Under the pieces are notes generated by a model, which saw only the letters and a list, made by a program, of their open reading frames with translations, was not told the DNA's origin and made no database searches. The translations under genes were made by a program, and so were the position numbers. Source: Nocardia sienata NBRC 100364 (GTDB taxonomy: Bacteria > Actinomycetota > Actinomycetes > Mycobacteriales > Mycobacteriaceae). From it: a DNA stretch of 64,000 nt. Position 1 is the first letter of the stretch. Each line of letters begins with the position of its first letter. Of the stretch, positions 9,151-18,593 are shown piece by piece. The DNA lies in assembly GCF_001613205.1 (NCBI RefSeq), contig NZ_BDBX01000027.1:19045-83044 (forward strand), given 5' to 3'.

Positions 9151-9172
9151 GCCCCGCCCGGGCCCGCGGGGC
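9151..9172 (-). terminator. Terminator-like hairpin after the DUF2157 gene
   Basis: GCCCCGC (9151-9157) pairs with GCGGGGC (9166-9172) around an 8-base GC loop, 15 bases beyond the stop of the upstream gene. Confidence 0.5.
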
Positions 9173-9187
9173 TCCTCGTGCGCCCGG

Positions 9188-10321
9188 CTAACCGGCGGTT
9201 TTCGTGGACCGCGCCAGCAGATAACTGCCGATCCCCAGCACCACCGCGCCGATCACCAGGATCGCTCCGGAAGCACCGGCCGACTCCCCGGTCCAGTCCG
9301 CGACCGCCTCCACCGCCGCCAGCGTCAGCGCGGCGGCGCCACCGAGAACCAGCACCCAGGACCGATCGGTGGCATAGACCCCGAAGCACACCACGGCGAC
9401 CACGGCCGTGAGCGCGTAGGCCGGCCACCTCCCGTCGAACGCGTCGACGGTCTGCGCCCCCGCCACCGCCAGGACCACGCCCGCCAGATACCCGGCCCAC
9501 AACTCGAGCACCACGCGGGCTCGGGTGAGACCCAGCCAGCCGATACCCAGCACCAGTACCCCGCCGCCGACCCAGCTGTCGTCGAGATCGAACACCTCGT
9601 TCAGCACGCCCACGACCAGCGCCACGCTGAATGCGGTACACACCAGCAGGCCGAGTAGCGACGGCAGCGCGGCATACCCGGCGGCCGCGGCCAGCAGTCC
9701 CGCACCCGCGGCATAGACCCAGGTGGTATCGCCGCCGGCCTCCCCGTTGTCGAAAACCGACCCCGCGGCCGCGGCCACACTCGCCGCCGCGAGCATGAAC
9801 AGGACCACCGCGAGCCGGGTCCGCGCGGTGTGCCCGGTATCGGGTACCGACCGCCACGCCGCGCGCAACAACACCGAGCGCCCGCCCGCCGTCGCCACAC
9901 CGGCCACTATCAGACCGAGAGCGACCAGCGCGAACAGGACGAACCGGCCGAGTTTCGCCATATCGTCCCAGGACTCCACCAGGATCAGCACCAGTCCGCT
10001 CAGCAGCAGGCCCGCCCCGGCATAGGCCGCGATCTCGGCCAGCAACCGGGCCGGCGTGGGCCGCGGCCGTTCCTGCTTCAGCGCGGTGACCACTGCGGTC
10101 AGCTGGGTTTCGTCGAGCACACCCTGCTCGACCAGATCGCGAAGCGCGGCGGGCGCACGACCGGGTTCCGGCGCCGCCACACCGGCACTCTGCGGTGCCA
10201 CCACCGGGCCGCCGACCGGGCGGGGCGCGGCGGCCGGCGCGGATTTCTCCGTCACGACGCGGTCGGGAACCGTATCGGCTCCCGACACCGGCGCCCGCGG
10301 CGCCGAATCCTGTTCGGCCAC
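9188..10321 (-). CDS. DUF2157-type multi-pass membrane protein
   Basis: A 377-aa protein. Residues 1 to about 60 are rich in Pro and Ala. A predicted cytosolic helical segment (LRDLVEQGVLDETQLTAVVTAL) follows, then about ten hydrophobic helices beginning with IAAYAGAGLLLSGLVLILVE. This matches DUF2157 proteins, whose function is unknown. The GTG at 10321 is supported by a -10-like CATACT (10333-10328) only 6 bases upstream, which suggests a leaderless transcript; the frame's longer N-terminal extension overlaps the divergent gene's region and is ignored. Confidence 0.75.
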   Translation of the reverse strand: MAEQDSAPRAPVSGADTVPDRVVTEKSAPAAAPRPVGGPVVAPQSAGVAAPEPGRAPAALRDLVEQGVLDETQLTAVVTALKQERPRPTPARLLAEIAAYAGAGLLLSGLVLILVESWDDMAKLGRFVLFALVALGLIVAGVATAGGRSVLLRAAWRSVPDTGHTARTRLAVVLFMLAAASVAAAAGSVFDNGEAGGDTTWVYAAGAGLLAAAAGYAALPSLLGLLVCTAFSVALVVGVLNEVFDLDDSWVGGGVLVLGIGWLGLTRARVVLELWAGYLAGVVLAVAGAQTVDAFDGRWPAYALTAVVAVVCFGVYATDRSWVLVLGGAAALTLAAVEAVADWTGESAGASGAILVIGAVVLGIGSYLLARSTKTAG

Positions 10322-10445
10322 AAACCCAGTATGACGCCGGATCCGCCGACTCGTCCGGCGCGAGCCGATCCGCGCCACCGGGCCCTGGTCACGCGCTAGG
10401 CTCGGCGACCAGACCGCAGACGATCGCAGGAGGTGCCGGAGCGCA

Positions 10446-11504
10446 ATGGACATCGGCGATATCCGGATCATCGACGCACACATCCACCAGTGGGACCCGT
10501 TCACCACCGCGCGCGAGTTCAGCCGTACGGCGAAATTGTTGCGCGCCGTCCCGGTCCCGCTCCCGCTCGCGGTACGTCTCGCACCGCGTAAGGACCGGGA
10601 GTTCATCGGCGAACCCTCGGCCTATCTGGCGCCGTACCTGCCCGCCGACTACCGGGCCGACGCCGGTGACCTGCCGGTCGAATCGGTGGTGCACATCGAG
10701 GTCGAGTGGACCGGGCCCAAGGTCGAGGAGACCCGCTGGGTCACCGCTCTGCCGTTCGGGGTGGACACCCCAGCGCTCGCCGCGGTGAGCGCGAGCGGAT
10801 ACCCCGGTGACCCGGGATTCGCCGAGCTGCTCGACGCGCATCTATCCGCCTCACCCCTGGTACGCGGCGTGCGCAGCATGGTCGCCCACCATCCGGACGC
10901 GGGTATCCGCAGTTTCACCACCGATCCGGGCGCCCTGCGCAGCAACGCCTTCCTCGACGGCTTCGCCGCACTGGTCGACCGCGACCTGATCTTCGAGGCC
11001 TGGGTGTACTCGAACCAGCTACCGGAGCTGACCGCGGTGGCCCGGCGCTACCCCGAAGCGACGATCGTGCTGAACCACCTCGGCACTCCGGCGGGGATCT
11101 TCGGGCCGATCGGCAAGTACACCGGTAATGACGCCCGGCAACGCACCGCGATATTCGAACGCTGGCGCGCCGATATCGCCGCGCTGGCCGAATTCCCGAA
11201 TGTGGTGGCCAAGGTCAGCGGGCTGATGATGCCGATCCTGGGGCACCCGGTGCCCCGGCCCGGTCATCCGACACCGGTGGCCCGGCTCGCCGACCGGATC
11301 GGCCCGCTGCTGCGGCATGCGGCCGACGTCTTCGGCGTCGAACGCCTCGTCTGGGGATCGAACTTCCCGGTCGACCGGCCGATCACCTCCATCACCGGCA
11401 GTGCCGAAGCGGTGGCGACGGTGCTGGCCGAACATCTCGGCGATGCGGAGCTCTTGGACAAGGCGTTCCGTGTCAACGCGCAGCGGGTGTACCGACTGGA
11501 TTGA
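10446..11504 (+). CDS. Amidohydrolase-family metal-dependent hydrolase
   Basis: A 352-aa TIM-barrel hydrolase of the amidohydrolase-2 type. The metal-binding IDAHIHQWDP motif is at the N-terminus, a barrel strand with NHLGTP is in the middle, and the late conserved aspartate is in WGSNFPVD. Related enzymes act as lactonases or decarboxylases; the substrate cannot be told from the sequence. AGGAGGTG lies 13 bases before the ATG. The gene stands alone and converges with the AraC-type gene. Confidence 0.8.
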   Translation: MDIGDIRIIDAHIHQWDPFTTAREFSRTAKLLRAVPVPLPLAVRLAPRKDREFIGEPSAYLAPYLPADYRADAGDLPVESVVHIEVEWTGPKVEETRWVTALPFGVDTPALAAVSASGYPGDPGFAELLDAHLSASPLVRGVRSMVAHHPDAGIRSFTTDPGALRSNAFLDGFAALVDRDLIFEAWVYSNQLPELTAVARRYPEATIVLNHLGTPAGIFGPIGKYTGNDARQRTAIFERWRADIAALAEFPNVVAKVSGLMMPILGHPVPRPGHPTPVARLADRIGPLLRHAADVFGVERLVWGSNFPVDRPITSITGSAEAVATVLAEHLGDAELLDKAFRVNAQRVYRLD

Positions 11505-11586
11505 TCTCGGGCGGCGCGCAGATCGTGTCCTCGCGTCGGCGGACCGCGCAAGCACGTATCCGGAATATCGGCGGTGGGCCGAGCGC

Positions 11587-12600
11587 TTACGGAAGCCCTG
11601 CGCGGACCCGGAATCGGTCCCGGTAAGCGGCCGGGGTGATACCGAGAGAGCGCCGGAAGGCGCGAGTGAGCGTATCGGTTGTCCCGAAACCACATTCGCC
11701 GGCCACACGGTCGAGTGTGTCGTCGGTGGTCTCCAGACGGTTGCGGGCGACTTCGACTCGGGCGGCGTCGATGTAGGCGGCCGGTGTCATACCCAATTCG
11801 GCTTTGAAGAGGCGGGTGAGTTGCCGTTCGCCGATATGGGCGTGGGCGGCGAGGGCCGCGACGGTGAGTGGCCGGGAAATATTGCGCGCGATGTGGTGTC
11901 GCAGGTCGTCGATGCGGCGCGTGGTCGATACCGGATCGAGGGAGACGCTGAACTGGCTCTGCCCGCTGGGGCGCTGCAGGTACATCACCAGCTGCCGGGC
12001 CACCCGCATCGCCGGCTCGCGACCGAAATCCTCCGCTACCAGGGCGAGGGTCAGATCCAGGCACGCGGTGAGCCCGGCGCCGGTCCATACGTCACCGTCG
12101 CGGATGAAGATCGGGTCGGCGTCCACCGTGACCGCCGGATGTTCGGCGGCGAGCTGGCCGGCGGTCGACCAGTGCGTGGTGGCGCGCCTGCCGTCCAGCA
12201 GGCCGGCATGCGCGAGGATATGCGCGCCGACACACACCGAGGCCACTCGCCGGGCGCGACCGGCCGATCGGCGCACCCAGTCCACGACCACCGGATCGGC
12301 CACCGCGCGCACCTGCCGCCGGGCGTCGGCCTCGACCGCCCCCGGCACGATCAGAGTGTCGATACTCCGGCCGGAGATCTCGTCGAAGGTGACATCCGGG
12401 AGCACCCGCACGCCGGCGGAGGTCGCCACCGGCTCCGGCGTCTCGGCGGCGAGCACGACGCGATAGCCGGTGGGTTCGTCGATCTCCCGTTGCAGCAGGG
12501 AGAACACTTCGGGCGGCCCGGTCACGTCCAGCAGGTCGACACCATCGAACAAGACGACGACGATGAACCGTTCGATCACTACTTCGTCCTCCGGATCCAC
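11587..12600 (-). CDS. GlxA/FtrA-type AraC-family regulator
   Basis: A 337-aa protein with an N-terminal DJ-1/PfpI-like domain (VVVLFDGVDLLDVTGPPEVFS; the nucleophile-elbow region reads VASVCVGAHILAHAG) and a C-terminal AraC double helix-turn-helix (about 235-330, with CGFGTTDTLTRAFRR). Such regulators usually activate a divergent catabolic gene, and here the divergent neighbour is a cysteine hydrolase gene. Whether the DJ-1 domain is a sensor only or keeps activity is unknown. Confidence 0.88.
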   Translation of the reverse strand: MDPEDEVVIERFIVVVLFDGVDLLDVTGPPEVFSLLQREIDEPTGYRVVLAAETPEPVATSAGVRVLPDVTFDEISGRSIDTLIVPGAVEADARRQVRAVADPVVVDWVRRSAGRARRVASVCVGAHILAHAGLLDGRRATTHWSTAGQLAAEHPAVTVDADPIFIRDGDVWTGAGLTACLDLTLALVAEDFGREPAMRVARQLVMYLQRPSGQSQFSVSLDPVSTTRRIDDLRHHIARNISRPLTVAALAAHAHIGERQLTRLFKAELGMTPAAYIDAARVEVARNRLETTDDTLDRVAGECGFGTTDTLTRAFRRSLGITPAAYRDRFRVRAGLP

Positions 12601-12609
12601 ACCCGACGA

Positions 12610-12646
12610 ATGTCGGTTTCTGCAGGTTACATGACATTGCCGACAT
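12610..12646. promoter_or_regulatory. Inverted repeat in the divergent AraC/hydrolase promoter region
   Basis: ATGTCGG (12610-12616) and CCGACAT (12640-12646) form a perfect 7-bp inverted repeat with 23 bases between, in the 113-base divergent gap. It is a plausible binding site for the AraC-family protein. Confidence 0.4.
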
Positions 12647-12713
12647 ATCGTCCCGTTCCTAACGTGGAAGACGCGCCGGAAATCCGGCGGGACCTCGTGA
12701 AAGGACGACCTCG

Positions 12714-13301
12714 ATGGCCACCACGTTGCGTGAGCTCAACGGCTTCGACCAGACCCCGGCCACCCTGGCCGAGGCCACCCTGCTGCTCGTCGACTACCAG
12801 AACACCTACACCCGCGGTGTGATGGAGCTCGACGGGTGGGAGTCCGCACTGAACGCGGCCGCCGGCCTCCTCGCGCAGGCCCGGGCCGCCGGGGCGCCGG
12901 TCGTTCATATCGTCCACAACGGCGGCGCGGGATCCGCCTACGACATCGAGGAGGAGATCGGCCGGATCCATCCGGAGGTCGCCCCGGTCGACGGAGAACC
13001 GGTCGTGGTCAAGACCGCGCCGAACGCGTTCGTGGACACCGATCTCGCCGCACACGTCGACGCGGCCGGAAACAAGCAGGTCGTCATTGCCGGATTCATG
13101 ACCCATATGTGTGTCACCTTCACTACCGAAGGCGCCTTCCTGCGCGGGAACAAGCCCACTGTCGTAGCCGACGCGTGCGCCACGCGCTCCCTGAAGACTT
13201 CCGTGGCCGAGGTCTCGGCAACCCAGCTGCACCACAGTGCGCTGGCGACCATCGCCGATATCTACGGCACCGTGGTGCCCTCCGCGGCCGACCTCGGCTG
13301 A
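12714..13301 (+). CDS. Isochorismatase-like cysteine hydrolase
   Basis: A 195-aa alpha/beta hydrolase with the family triad: Asp in LLLVDYQNTY, Lys in VVVKTAPNAF and Cys in GFMTHMCVTFTTEGA. Family members hydrolyse amides, nicotinamide-like compounds or isochorismate; the substrate is unknown here. AAAGGA precedes the ATG. Control by the divergent AraC-type regulator is inferred from the arrangement. Confidence 0.85.
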   Translation: MATTLRELNGFDQTPATLAEATLLLVDYQNTYTRGVMELDGWESALNAAAGLLAQARAAGAPVVHIVHNGGAGSAYDIEEEIGRIHPEVAPVDGEPVVVKTAPNAFVDTDLAAHVDAAGNKQVVIAGFMTHMCVTFTTEGAFLRGNKPTVVADACATRSLKTSVAEVSATQLHHSALATIADIYGTVVPSAADLG

Positions 13302-13516
13302 ACGCTGCTCGCCCCGGCCCCGGCCCGGCTTCGGGGCATCGGCGGCCGACCGCGTTTCCGTGCTATGGCGAGGACTCCCGGCCGCGGTTCCGCTCACCAC
13401 CGGCCGGGCCGCGTGTCGGCGCGGCCGAAGGGACGCCGGTGATTTCGTCCTGGCCGGGCCGGCCGCGCCATCGCGAAGGACCTGTGGCCGCCCGGCCAAG
13501 CCTCGGGAAATACGGC

Positions 13517-14203
13517 CTAGGTGACGTGGAAGGTGTAGGTGGCGTACCGGTGCCGTGAGCTCCCGGCATCCTCCCAGGTGTACCCGTGCCTACCGATGTG
13601 CTCCAGGCGGATACGGGTATCGGCGAGGATATCGAACCCGGACCGGCGGGCGCGCTCGCAGAACGCGTAGTCCTCGCCCAGATACCAGTGGTCGCCGTCG
13701 TCCTCGGGGAGCAGTAGGGGCAGGAAGTACGGGACGGTGCCGCGCCCGAACCGCCGATTGCAGACCGGCAGCTCTTCGTGCTCGGCCATCTTCTCGTAGA
13801 CCTCACGGCGGGTCAGCAGGAAACCGCCGGCCGCGTACCTGATCTCGAGCAGTCCGCCGCCCTGACCGAAATAGATCCGTTCGGTCTCGGGCAGCAGGCT
13901 GCACGCCAATTCCCGCAGTCCCTTCTTGGGATAGATCCCCGAGACGAGCGGCAGGTCATGGGCCCGCAGCAGCTCCACCGAATCCGGGTCGAAACGGATA
14001 TCCGAATCGATCCACATCAGTTCGTCGAACCCCTGGGCCAGCGCGTCGGTGGCGATCTGGCTGCGGCCCTGGTCGATGGCGGCGAATCCGTGCACCCGCC
14101 ATACGGGGTAGCCGCGCCGTTCCAGCTCCAGCAGGCCCTCGGCACATCCCGGCTCGATCTGCCCGCCCACCGGTACCAGCACGACACAGCCGGACGGATC
14201 CAC
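13517..14203 (-). CDS. Glycosyltransferase-like protein of unknown substrate
   Basis: About 228 aa, with a GT-A-like fold suggested by VLVPVGGQIEPG near the N-terminus, a DxD-type motif in MWIDSDIRFDPDS and a later YAAGGFLLTRREVYEKM segment. The acidic WYLGEDYAFCERARRSG near the C-terminus resembles the catalytic region of family-2-like enzymes. The start is a GTG: AGGAGG at 14215-14210 places it at 14203 (spacing 6) or 14206 (spacing 3), not at the upstream ATGs. The donor and acceptor are unknown. Confidence 0.65.
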   Translation of the reverse strand: MDPSGCVVLVPVGGQIEPGCAEGLLELERRGYPVWRVHGFAAIDQGRSQIATDALAQGFDELMWIDSDIRFDPDSVELLRAHDLPLVSGIYPKKGLRELACSLLPETERIYFGQGGGLLEIRYAAGGFLLTRREVYEKMAEHEELPVCNRRFGRGTVPYFLPLLLPEDDGDHWYLGEDYAFCERARRSGFDILADTRIRLEHIGRHGYTWEDAGSSRHRYATYTFHVT

Positions 14204-14287
14204 CACTGCCCTCCTCAGGATTCGAACACCGCGCATTACAACGTATCCCGCTGAACTCGTGGTGGACACCGGGAGAACCGGGGTGCG

Positions 14288-15052
14288 CTAGCGGCCGGTC
14301 AGCGCCGAGTACACGGTCACCAGGGCCCGCCCCGCCTCGGCTGCCGTCGACTCGTCCGCGGACAGCATGCGCAGGGCCCGTCGCAGCAACGCCGGATCGA
14401 GGTCGTCGGGGGCGGGCCGGATTTCCGGCGCCGGCAGGGCGGGCAGTTGCAGGCTCTCGCCGTAGGGATCGGCGCATTCCTCCCCCTCCGGTGCCGCGGC
14501 CTCGACCCCGCTGATCAGGGTGTCCAGGCTCAGCCCGCGCAGGGTCAGCAGATCCCGCGGGTGGTCGTCGAAGCGTTCGGCGAGCAGGCAGGCGAGGGCG
14601 ACCGCGTGTTTACACGGCCACCCGGGATCCGGGCAGGTGCAGCCGAAATCGATATCGGCCGCGGTCTCCGGGAGCAGGTGGGGTGCGAGTTCGCGGGGCA
14701 GATCACCGGAGACCACGCGGGCGAGCATGCCGGGCGAGCCCCGGATCAGCTCGACCAGCAGCTCCACCTCCTCGTGGCGCAGGCGCCGGATATCGCAGGT
14801 CGTGGCGAACGGGCGCGGCTGGCTGCCCTGCACCTCGGCGGCCACGACACCGGGCTCGATCCGGTAACTCACCACCTGCCCCGCCCGGGCATATGTTCGG
14901 CCCCGGGCCAGCCGGCCGGGTTCGGCGAGCCGCTCGACCACCTCCAGGAAGCTCTTGCCCCAGAAGGTACGGGCGAAGGCGCCGCGCCGGCTGCGCGCGC
15001 CGACGCCACCGGAAACGGGCCGGCGCCTACCGAACTCGCTGAAGTCGGCCAT
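14288..15052 (-). CDS. SWIM zinc-finger protein, partner of the SNF2 helicase
   Basis: A 254-aa protein with a SWIM-type zinc site, CTCPDPGWPCKH (C-x-C-x6-C-x-H), after a long N-terminal domain. SWIM fingers bind DNA or protein. The start codon overlaps the helicase stop (GTGATG, stop TGA inside), so the two products are likely made together. A helicase-SWIM pair is also known in mycobacteria. The exact role is unknown; a DNA-repair or chromatin-like function is only an inference. Confidence 0.85.
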   Translation of the reverse strand: MADFSEFGRRRPVSGGVGARSRRGAFARTFWGKSFLEVVERLAEPGRLARGRTYARAGQVVSYRIEPGVVAAEVQGSQPRPFATTCDIRRLRHEEVELLVELIRGSPGMLARVVSGDLPRELAPHLLPETAADIDFGCTCPDPGWPCKHAVALACLLAERFDDHPRDLLTLRGLSLDTLISGVEAAAPEGEECADPYGESLQLPALPAPEIRPAPDDLDPALLRRALRMLSADESTAAEAGRALVTVYSALTGR

Positions 15053-17859
15053 CACTCACCCACCGCCTCGGCGCCGAGAGTGAACAGCCGGGCCAGGTCG
15101 TCGTTGCCGAGTTCGGTGATCCAGTTCTCACCGACCCCGACCGCCAGATCGGCGAGTTCGCTCTTGCCCGTGATCATCTCGTCGATACGTTCCTCGATGG
15201 TGTCGACGCAGACCAGTTTGCGCACCTGCACCGCCCGGCGCTGCCCGATCCGGAACGCGCGGTCGGTGGCCTGGTTCTCCACGGCCGGATTCCACCAGCG
15301 ATCGAGATGCACGACATGATTGGCGGCGGTCAGGTTCAACCCGGTACCCCCGGCCTTTAGCGAGAGCAGCATGATCGGCGGCCCCCCGGCACCCTGGAAC
15401 GCCGCGACCATCCCGTCACGTCGTTTCTTGGCGACGCCGCCGTGCAGGAACGGAATCTCCCCACCGAACCGTTCGGCGAGGTAGGGGGCGATGAGCTCGC
15501 CGAACTCGCGGAACTGCGTGAACAGCAGCGCCTTCTCCCCTTCGGCCAGGACGGCGTCGAGCACATCCTCGACCAGCGCCAGCTTGCCGGATCGGTGGGC
15601 GCCGCGCCGCAGCACCGCCGAGGAGTCGCCGAGGAAATGCGCGGGGTGATTGCAGACCTGCTTCAGCCGGGTGAGCGCGCCGAGCACCGCCCCTTTGCGG
15701 GCCATTCCCTTGGCATCGCGCAGTTTGTCGAGCATATCCTCGACCACCGCCTGATACAGGGCGGCCTGTTCGACGGTGAGGTTGGCCCGGACGGTCATCT
15801 CGAGTTTGTCCGGCAGATCGCTGATCACGGCGGGGTCGGTTTTCACGCGGCGCAATAGGAACGGGGAGGTCACGGTGCGCAGCCGGGTCACCGCGTTCTC
15901 GTCGTTCTCCCGCTCGATCGGTACGGCGAAGCGAGCCCGGAAGGTCTGCGGGCTGCCCAGTAGTCTCGGTATCGCGAAATCGAAGATCGAGCGAAGCTCT
16001 TCGAGCCGATTCTCCACCGGCGTACCGGTGAGCGCCAGCCGATGCCGGGCGGGCAGCGCCCGGGCGGCCCGGGCCTGCCGGGTCACCGCGTTCTTGATGT
16101 GCTGGGCCTCGTCGAGCACCACTCGTTCCCACTGCTGCCGGGACAGGTCGGCGACATCACGAGCGAGCAGCGCGTAGGTGGTGACCACCAGGTCCGCCCC
16201 GGCCACCGCGGCGTCGAGATCGCGCCCCTGCGCGCGTCCGGTGCCGTGATGTACCAGGACACGCAGATCGGGCGCGAACCGTTCGGCTTCGCGCTGCCAG
16301 TTGCCGACCACCGACATAGGGCACACCAGCACGGTCGGCCCGGGCGCGCGATCGCCCTCGCGTTCGTGCAGCAGCAGGGCCAGGACCTGGACCGTCTTAC
16401 CCAGACCCATATCGTCGGCGAGGACCGCACCGCAGCCGAGCCGGTTCATGGTCGCCAGCCAGGCCAGGCCGCGTTCCTGGTAGGGACGCAGCTGCGCCTT
16501 CAACCGTCCGGGCACGGGCACCGGATCCACCGGGCGGCCGGGGTCGAACAGCGCGGCGGGCCAGCCGCTCGCCGTGACCTCGGTCAGCGGCACACTCCCG
16601 GCCCCGCTCCGGCTGATCTCGCCGATCAGATCGGAGAGGGTTATCTCGTTGTCCCCCTGGTGCAGGGCCACGAATTTCGCGGCGGCCGCGAGAACGGTGT
16701 GATCGGCCTGCACCCATTCGCCGCGCAGGCGCACCAGATCGGACTGGGCGGTGATCAATCGCCGCATCTCGTCCTGGGACAGCACGGTGTCGCCGAGTGC
16801 CAGCTCCCACCGGTAGCCGACCAGCCCGTCCAGCCCCACCGTGCTCTCGGCGGCGGGTACCGCGGCACCCTCGACCCGCAGCCGCAGGCTCGGCTCGGTG
16901 ATGTTCCAGGCCCGGGGCAGCAGCAGCGGGATACCCGCGGCCGACAGCGCCTGCGACCCGTGGGCGACCAGATCGGCCACCACCTCGGTCGGCAGCAGCA
17001 GATCGAGACTGTGCGGATCACCCGGGACATCGCGCAGCCGGGGATAGGCGCGCTGCGCCCGGCCCAGCCATTCCAGACCCAGCCGAACCTCGTCGGCCGC
17101 GCCGGGCACCGGGATCGGCCGCGGTGCCGCCCCGTCGACCCGCAGGCAGACCTCGAGCCGCCACAGCGCGGACGCCTCCGCAGTATCGGCGAACTCCCCG
17201 TCGGGTTCGCGCAGGCGCAGGACCAGTCCGGTCTCGTCGCGGGCGCGGCTGTCCCGCCACTGCCGCAGCACCTCGGCCGCCTGATGGCTGCCGGTCTCCA
17301 CGGGAACATCCGTGCGCAGACCGTGCACCAGCGGATGCGGGTGCGGGTCCACCGCGATCAGTTCCCGCACCATCGGATCGGTGAGTTCGGTGACCATATC
17401 GTCGAGCACATCGCCGGGCGGCCCGGCGACCCGCAGCGCCGGCGGTAGCAGGGCGGCGAGTTCGGCGAGCCAGGCACGCTGGCCCGACCCTCCGGACAAC
17501 TGCCAGCGCGCCCACCATTCACCGTCGTCACGCCGGAGTTCGGGGACCACCGCGCCGGCCCGCACCCAGCGTTCGATCCCGTGGGCGATATGAGACAGCA
17601 AGCGCAGATCCCCGGCCACGGCACCGGCCGGCAACCGCTGCCGTAGCGCGGCGGCGGCCGGCCCCGGGGCGAGCGCGTGCGCCCGCACGGTCTCCCCGCG
17701 GGTGCCGGCGTCGTCCACCACGAGCACCTCGACCCGGTGCCGGAACCGCGATTCGGCCAGTACCGACCCGAGCAGCCCCGGCACGGGCGGCTCGTCCGCG
17801 CTGCCGGGGGCACGCCACAGCAGCAGCCCGGAACCGGGCGACCACAGTCCGTGCAACAT
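15052..17859 (-). CDS. SNF2/RapA-type DEAD-like helicase (HelZ-like)
   Basis: A 935-aa protein. The N-terminal half is an SNF2-associated bacterial domain. The C-terminal half is the two-lobed ATPase: Walker A in LADDMGLGKTVQVLALLL, motif II in VVLDEAQHIKNA, motif III LTGTPVENR, and motifs V and VI in LKAGGTGLNLT and ATDRAFRIGQRR. Such enzymes move along double-stranded DNA and displace bound proteins. It is the first of a two-gene unit with the SWIM protein. All ATPase motifs are intact. Confidence 0.93.
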   Translation of the reverse strand: MLHGLWSPGSGLLLWRAPGSADEPPVPGLLGSVLAESRFRHRVEVLVVDDAGTRGETVRAHALAPGPAAAALRQRLPAGAVAGDLRLLSHIAHGIERWVRAGAVVPELRRDDGEWWARWQLSGGSGQRAWLAELAALLPPALRVAGPPGDVLDDMVTELTDPMVRELIAVDPHPHPLVHGLRTDVPVETGSHQAAEVLRQWRDSRARDETGLVLRLREPDGEFADTAEASALWRLEVCLRVDGAAPRPIPVPGAADEVRLGLEWLGRAQRAYPRLRDVPGDPHSLDLLLPTEVVADLVAHGSQALSAAGIPLLLPRAWNITEPSLRLRVEGAAVPAAESTVGLDGLVGYRWELALGDTVLSQDEMRRLITAQSDLVRLRGEWVQADHTVLAAAAKFVALHQGDNEITLSDLIGEISRSGAGSVPLTEVTASGWPAALFDPGRPVDPVPVPGRLKAQLRPYQERGLAWLATMNRLGCGAVLADDMGLGKTVQVLALLLHEREGDRAPGPTVLVCPMSVVGNWQREAERFAPDLRVLVHHGTGRAQGRDLDAAVAGADLVVTTYALLARDVADLSRQQWERVVLDEAQHIKNAVTRQARAARALPARHRLALTGTPVENRLEELRSIFDFAIPRLLGSPQTFRARFAVPIERENDENAVTRLRTVTSPFLLRRVKTDPAVISDLPDKLEMTVRANLTVEQAALYQAVVEDMLDKLRDAKGMARKGAVLGALTRLKQVCNHPAHFLGDSSAVLRRGAHRSGKLALVEDVLDAVLAEGEKALLFTQFREFGELIAPYLAERFGGEIPFLHGGVAKKRRDGMVAAFQGAGGPPIMLLSLKAGGTGLNLTAANHVVHLDRWWNPAVENQATDRAFRIGQRRAVQVRKLVCVDTIEERIDEMITGKSELADLAVGVGENWITELGNDDLARLFTLGAEAVGE

Positions 17860-18180
17860 GACCCCATCAAATCAGCCGGGTGCGACAGCCCGCGCACGGT
17901 CTCCCCCACCTCGGCGTCTCGCGGCCCGGGCGGGCGCACGCGACACCGGCCCGGCGCACCCCTGCTGTCCCTGGATTTATCCCCCGCGACGGCACATACT
18001 GGGAAATATCCGCTGGTCACCGCTGATATCGATACCCGCCGAGCGCAGCCCCGCCGGGCGGCTCGGGCTGCCTCCGGCGGCCACGCGCGGTGTCCGGCGC
18101 AGCCTGGCCCGCGAACAGCGGTCCCATCACACAGCGGCATCCCGGCACCGCGGTGCCATCGAAAAGCGGAGGGCAGCAGT
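17860..18180. other. 321-base region between divergent genes
   Basis: No convincing gene. It must hold the promoters for the helicase unit (leftward) and the 120-aa gene (rightward). GGAGGG at about 18169 is the ribosome site of the latter. Confidence 0.5.
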
Positions 18181-18543
18181 ATGACGATTCTGCTCCAGGT
18201 TCTCGAGCAGAGCTACACGCCGACGACCCCGTGGGAACGACGCAAGTTCACCTTCGTGAATGCCGACAAGATCGTCGGCATGCGGCTCGACGGACAGTGC
18301 GGGGTATGGCTGGACCTGTCCCGGCCCGGGGAGTCGCAGCGACTGGCCCATACGGCCGTGCCAGAAGAAGCGGTCACCTTCCTTCTCACCGCCTTCGCCA
18401 AGATCGCCGAATGTACCGACAGTGGCGGGTCCTGGGTGATCGGTCACGACGGAGTACATATCGATTCCCTGGTCGCCACGCGCTTCCCGCCCCGCAGCAA
18501 CCGGGTCGACAACGACGAACTGCTGGCCCGCGCCTGGCTCTGA
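18181..18543 (+). CDS. Conserved-looking hypothetical protein, 120 aa
   Basis: A soluble protein without recognised motifs. It begins MTILLQVLEQSYTPTTPWER and ends RVDNDELLARAWL. There is no signal peptide or membrane helix. The ATG at 18181 has GGAGGG at good spacing, and codon use is normal for this genome, so it is very likely real. No function can be inferred. Confidence 0.7.
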   Translation: MTILLQVLEQSYTPTTPWERRKFTFVNADKIVGMRLDGQCGVWLDLSRPGESQRLAHTAVPEEAVTFLLTAFAKIAECTDSGGSWVIGHDGVHIDSLVATRFPPRSNRVDNDELLARAWL

Positions 18544-18593
18544 CTCCGAGACCCCGGTAGCTGTCGGAGGGTTCCGGTATACCGGTATCCGTG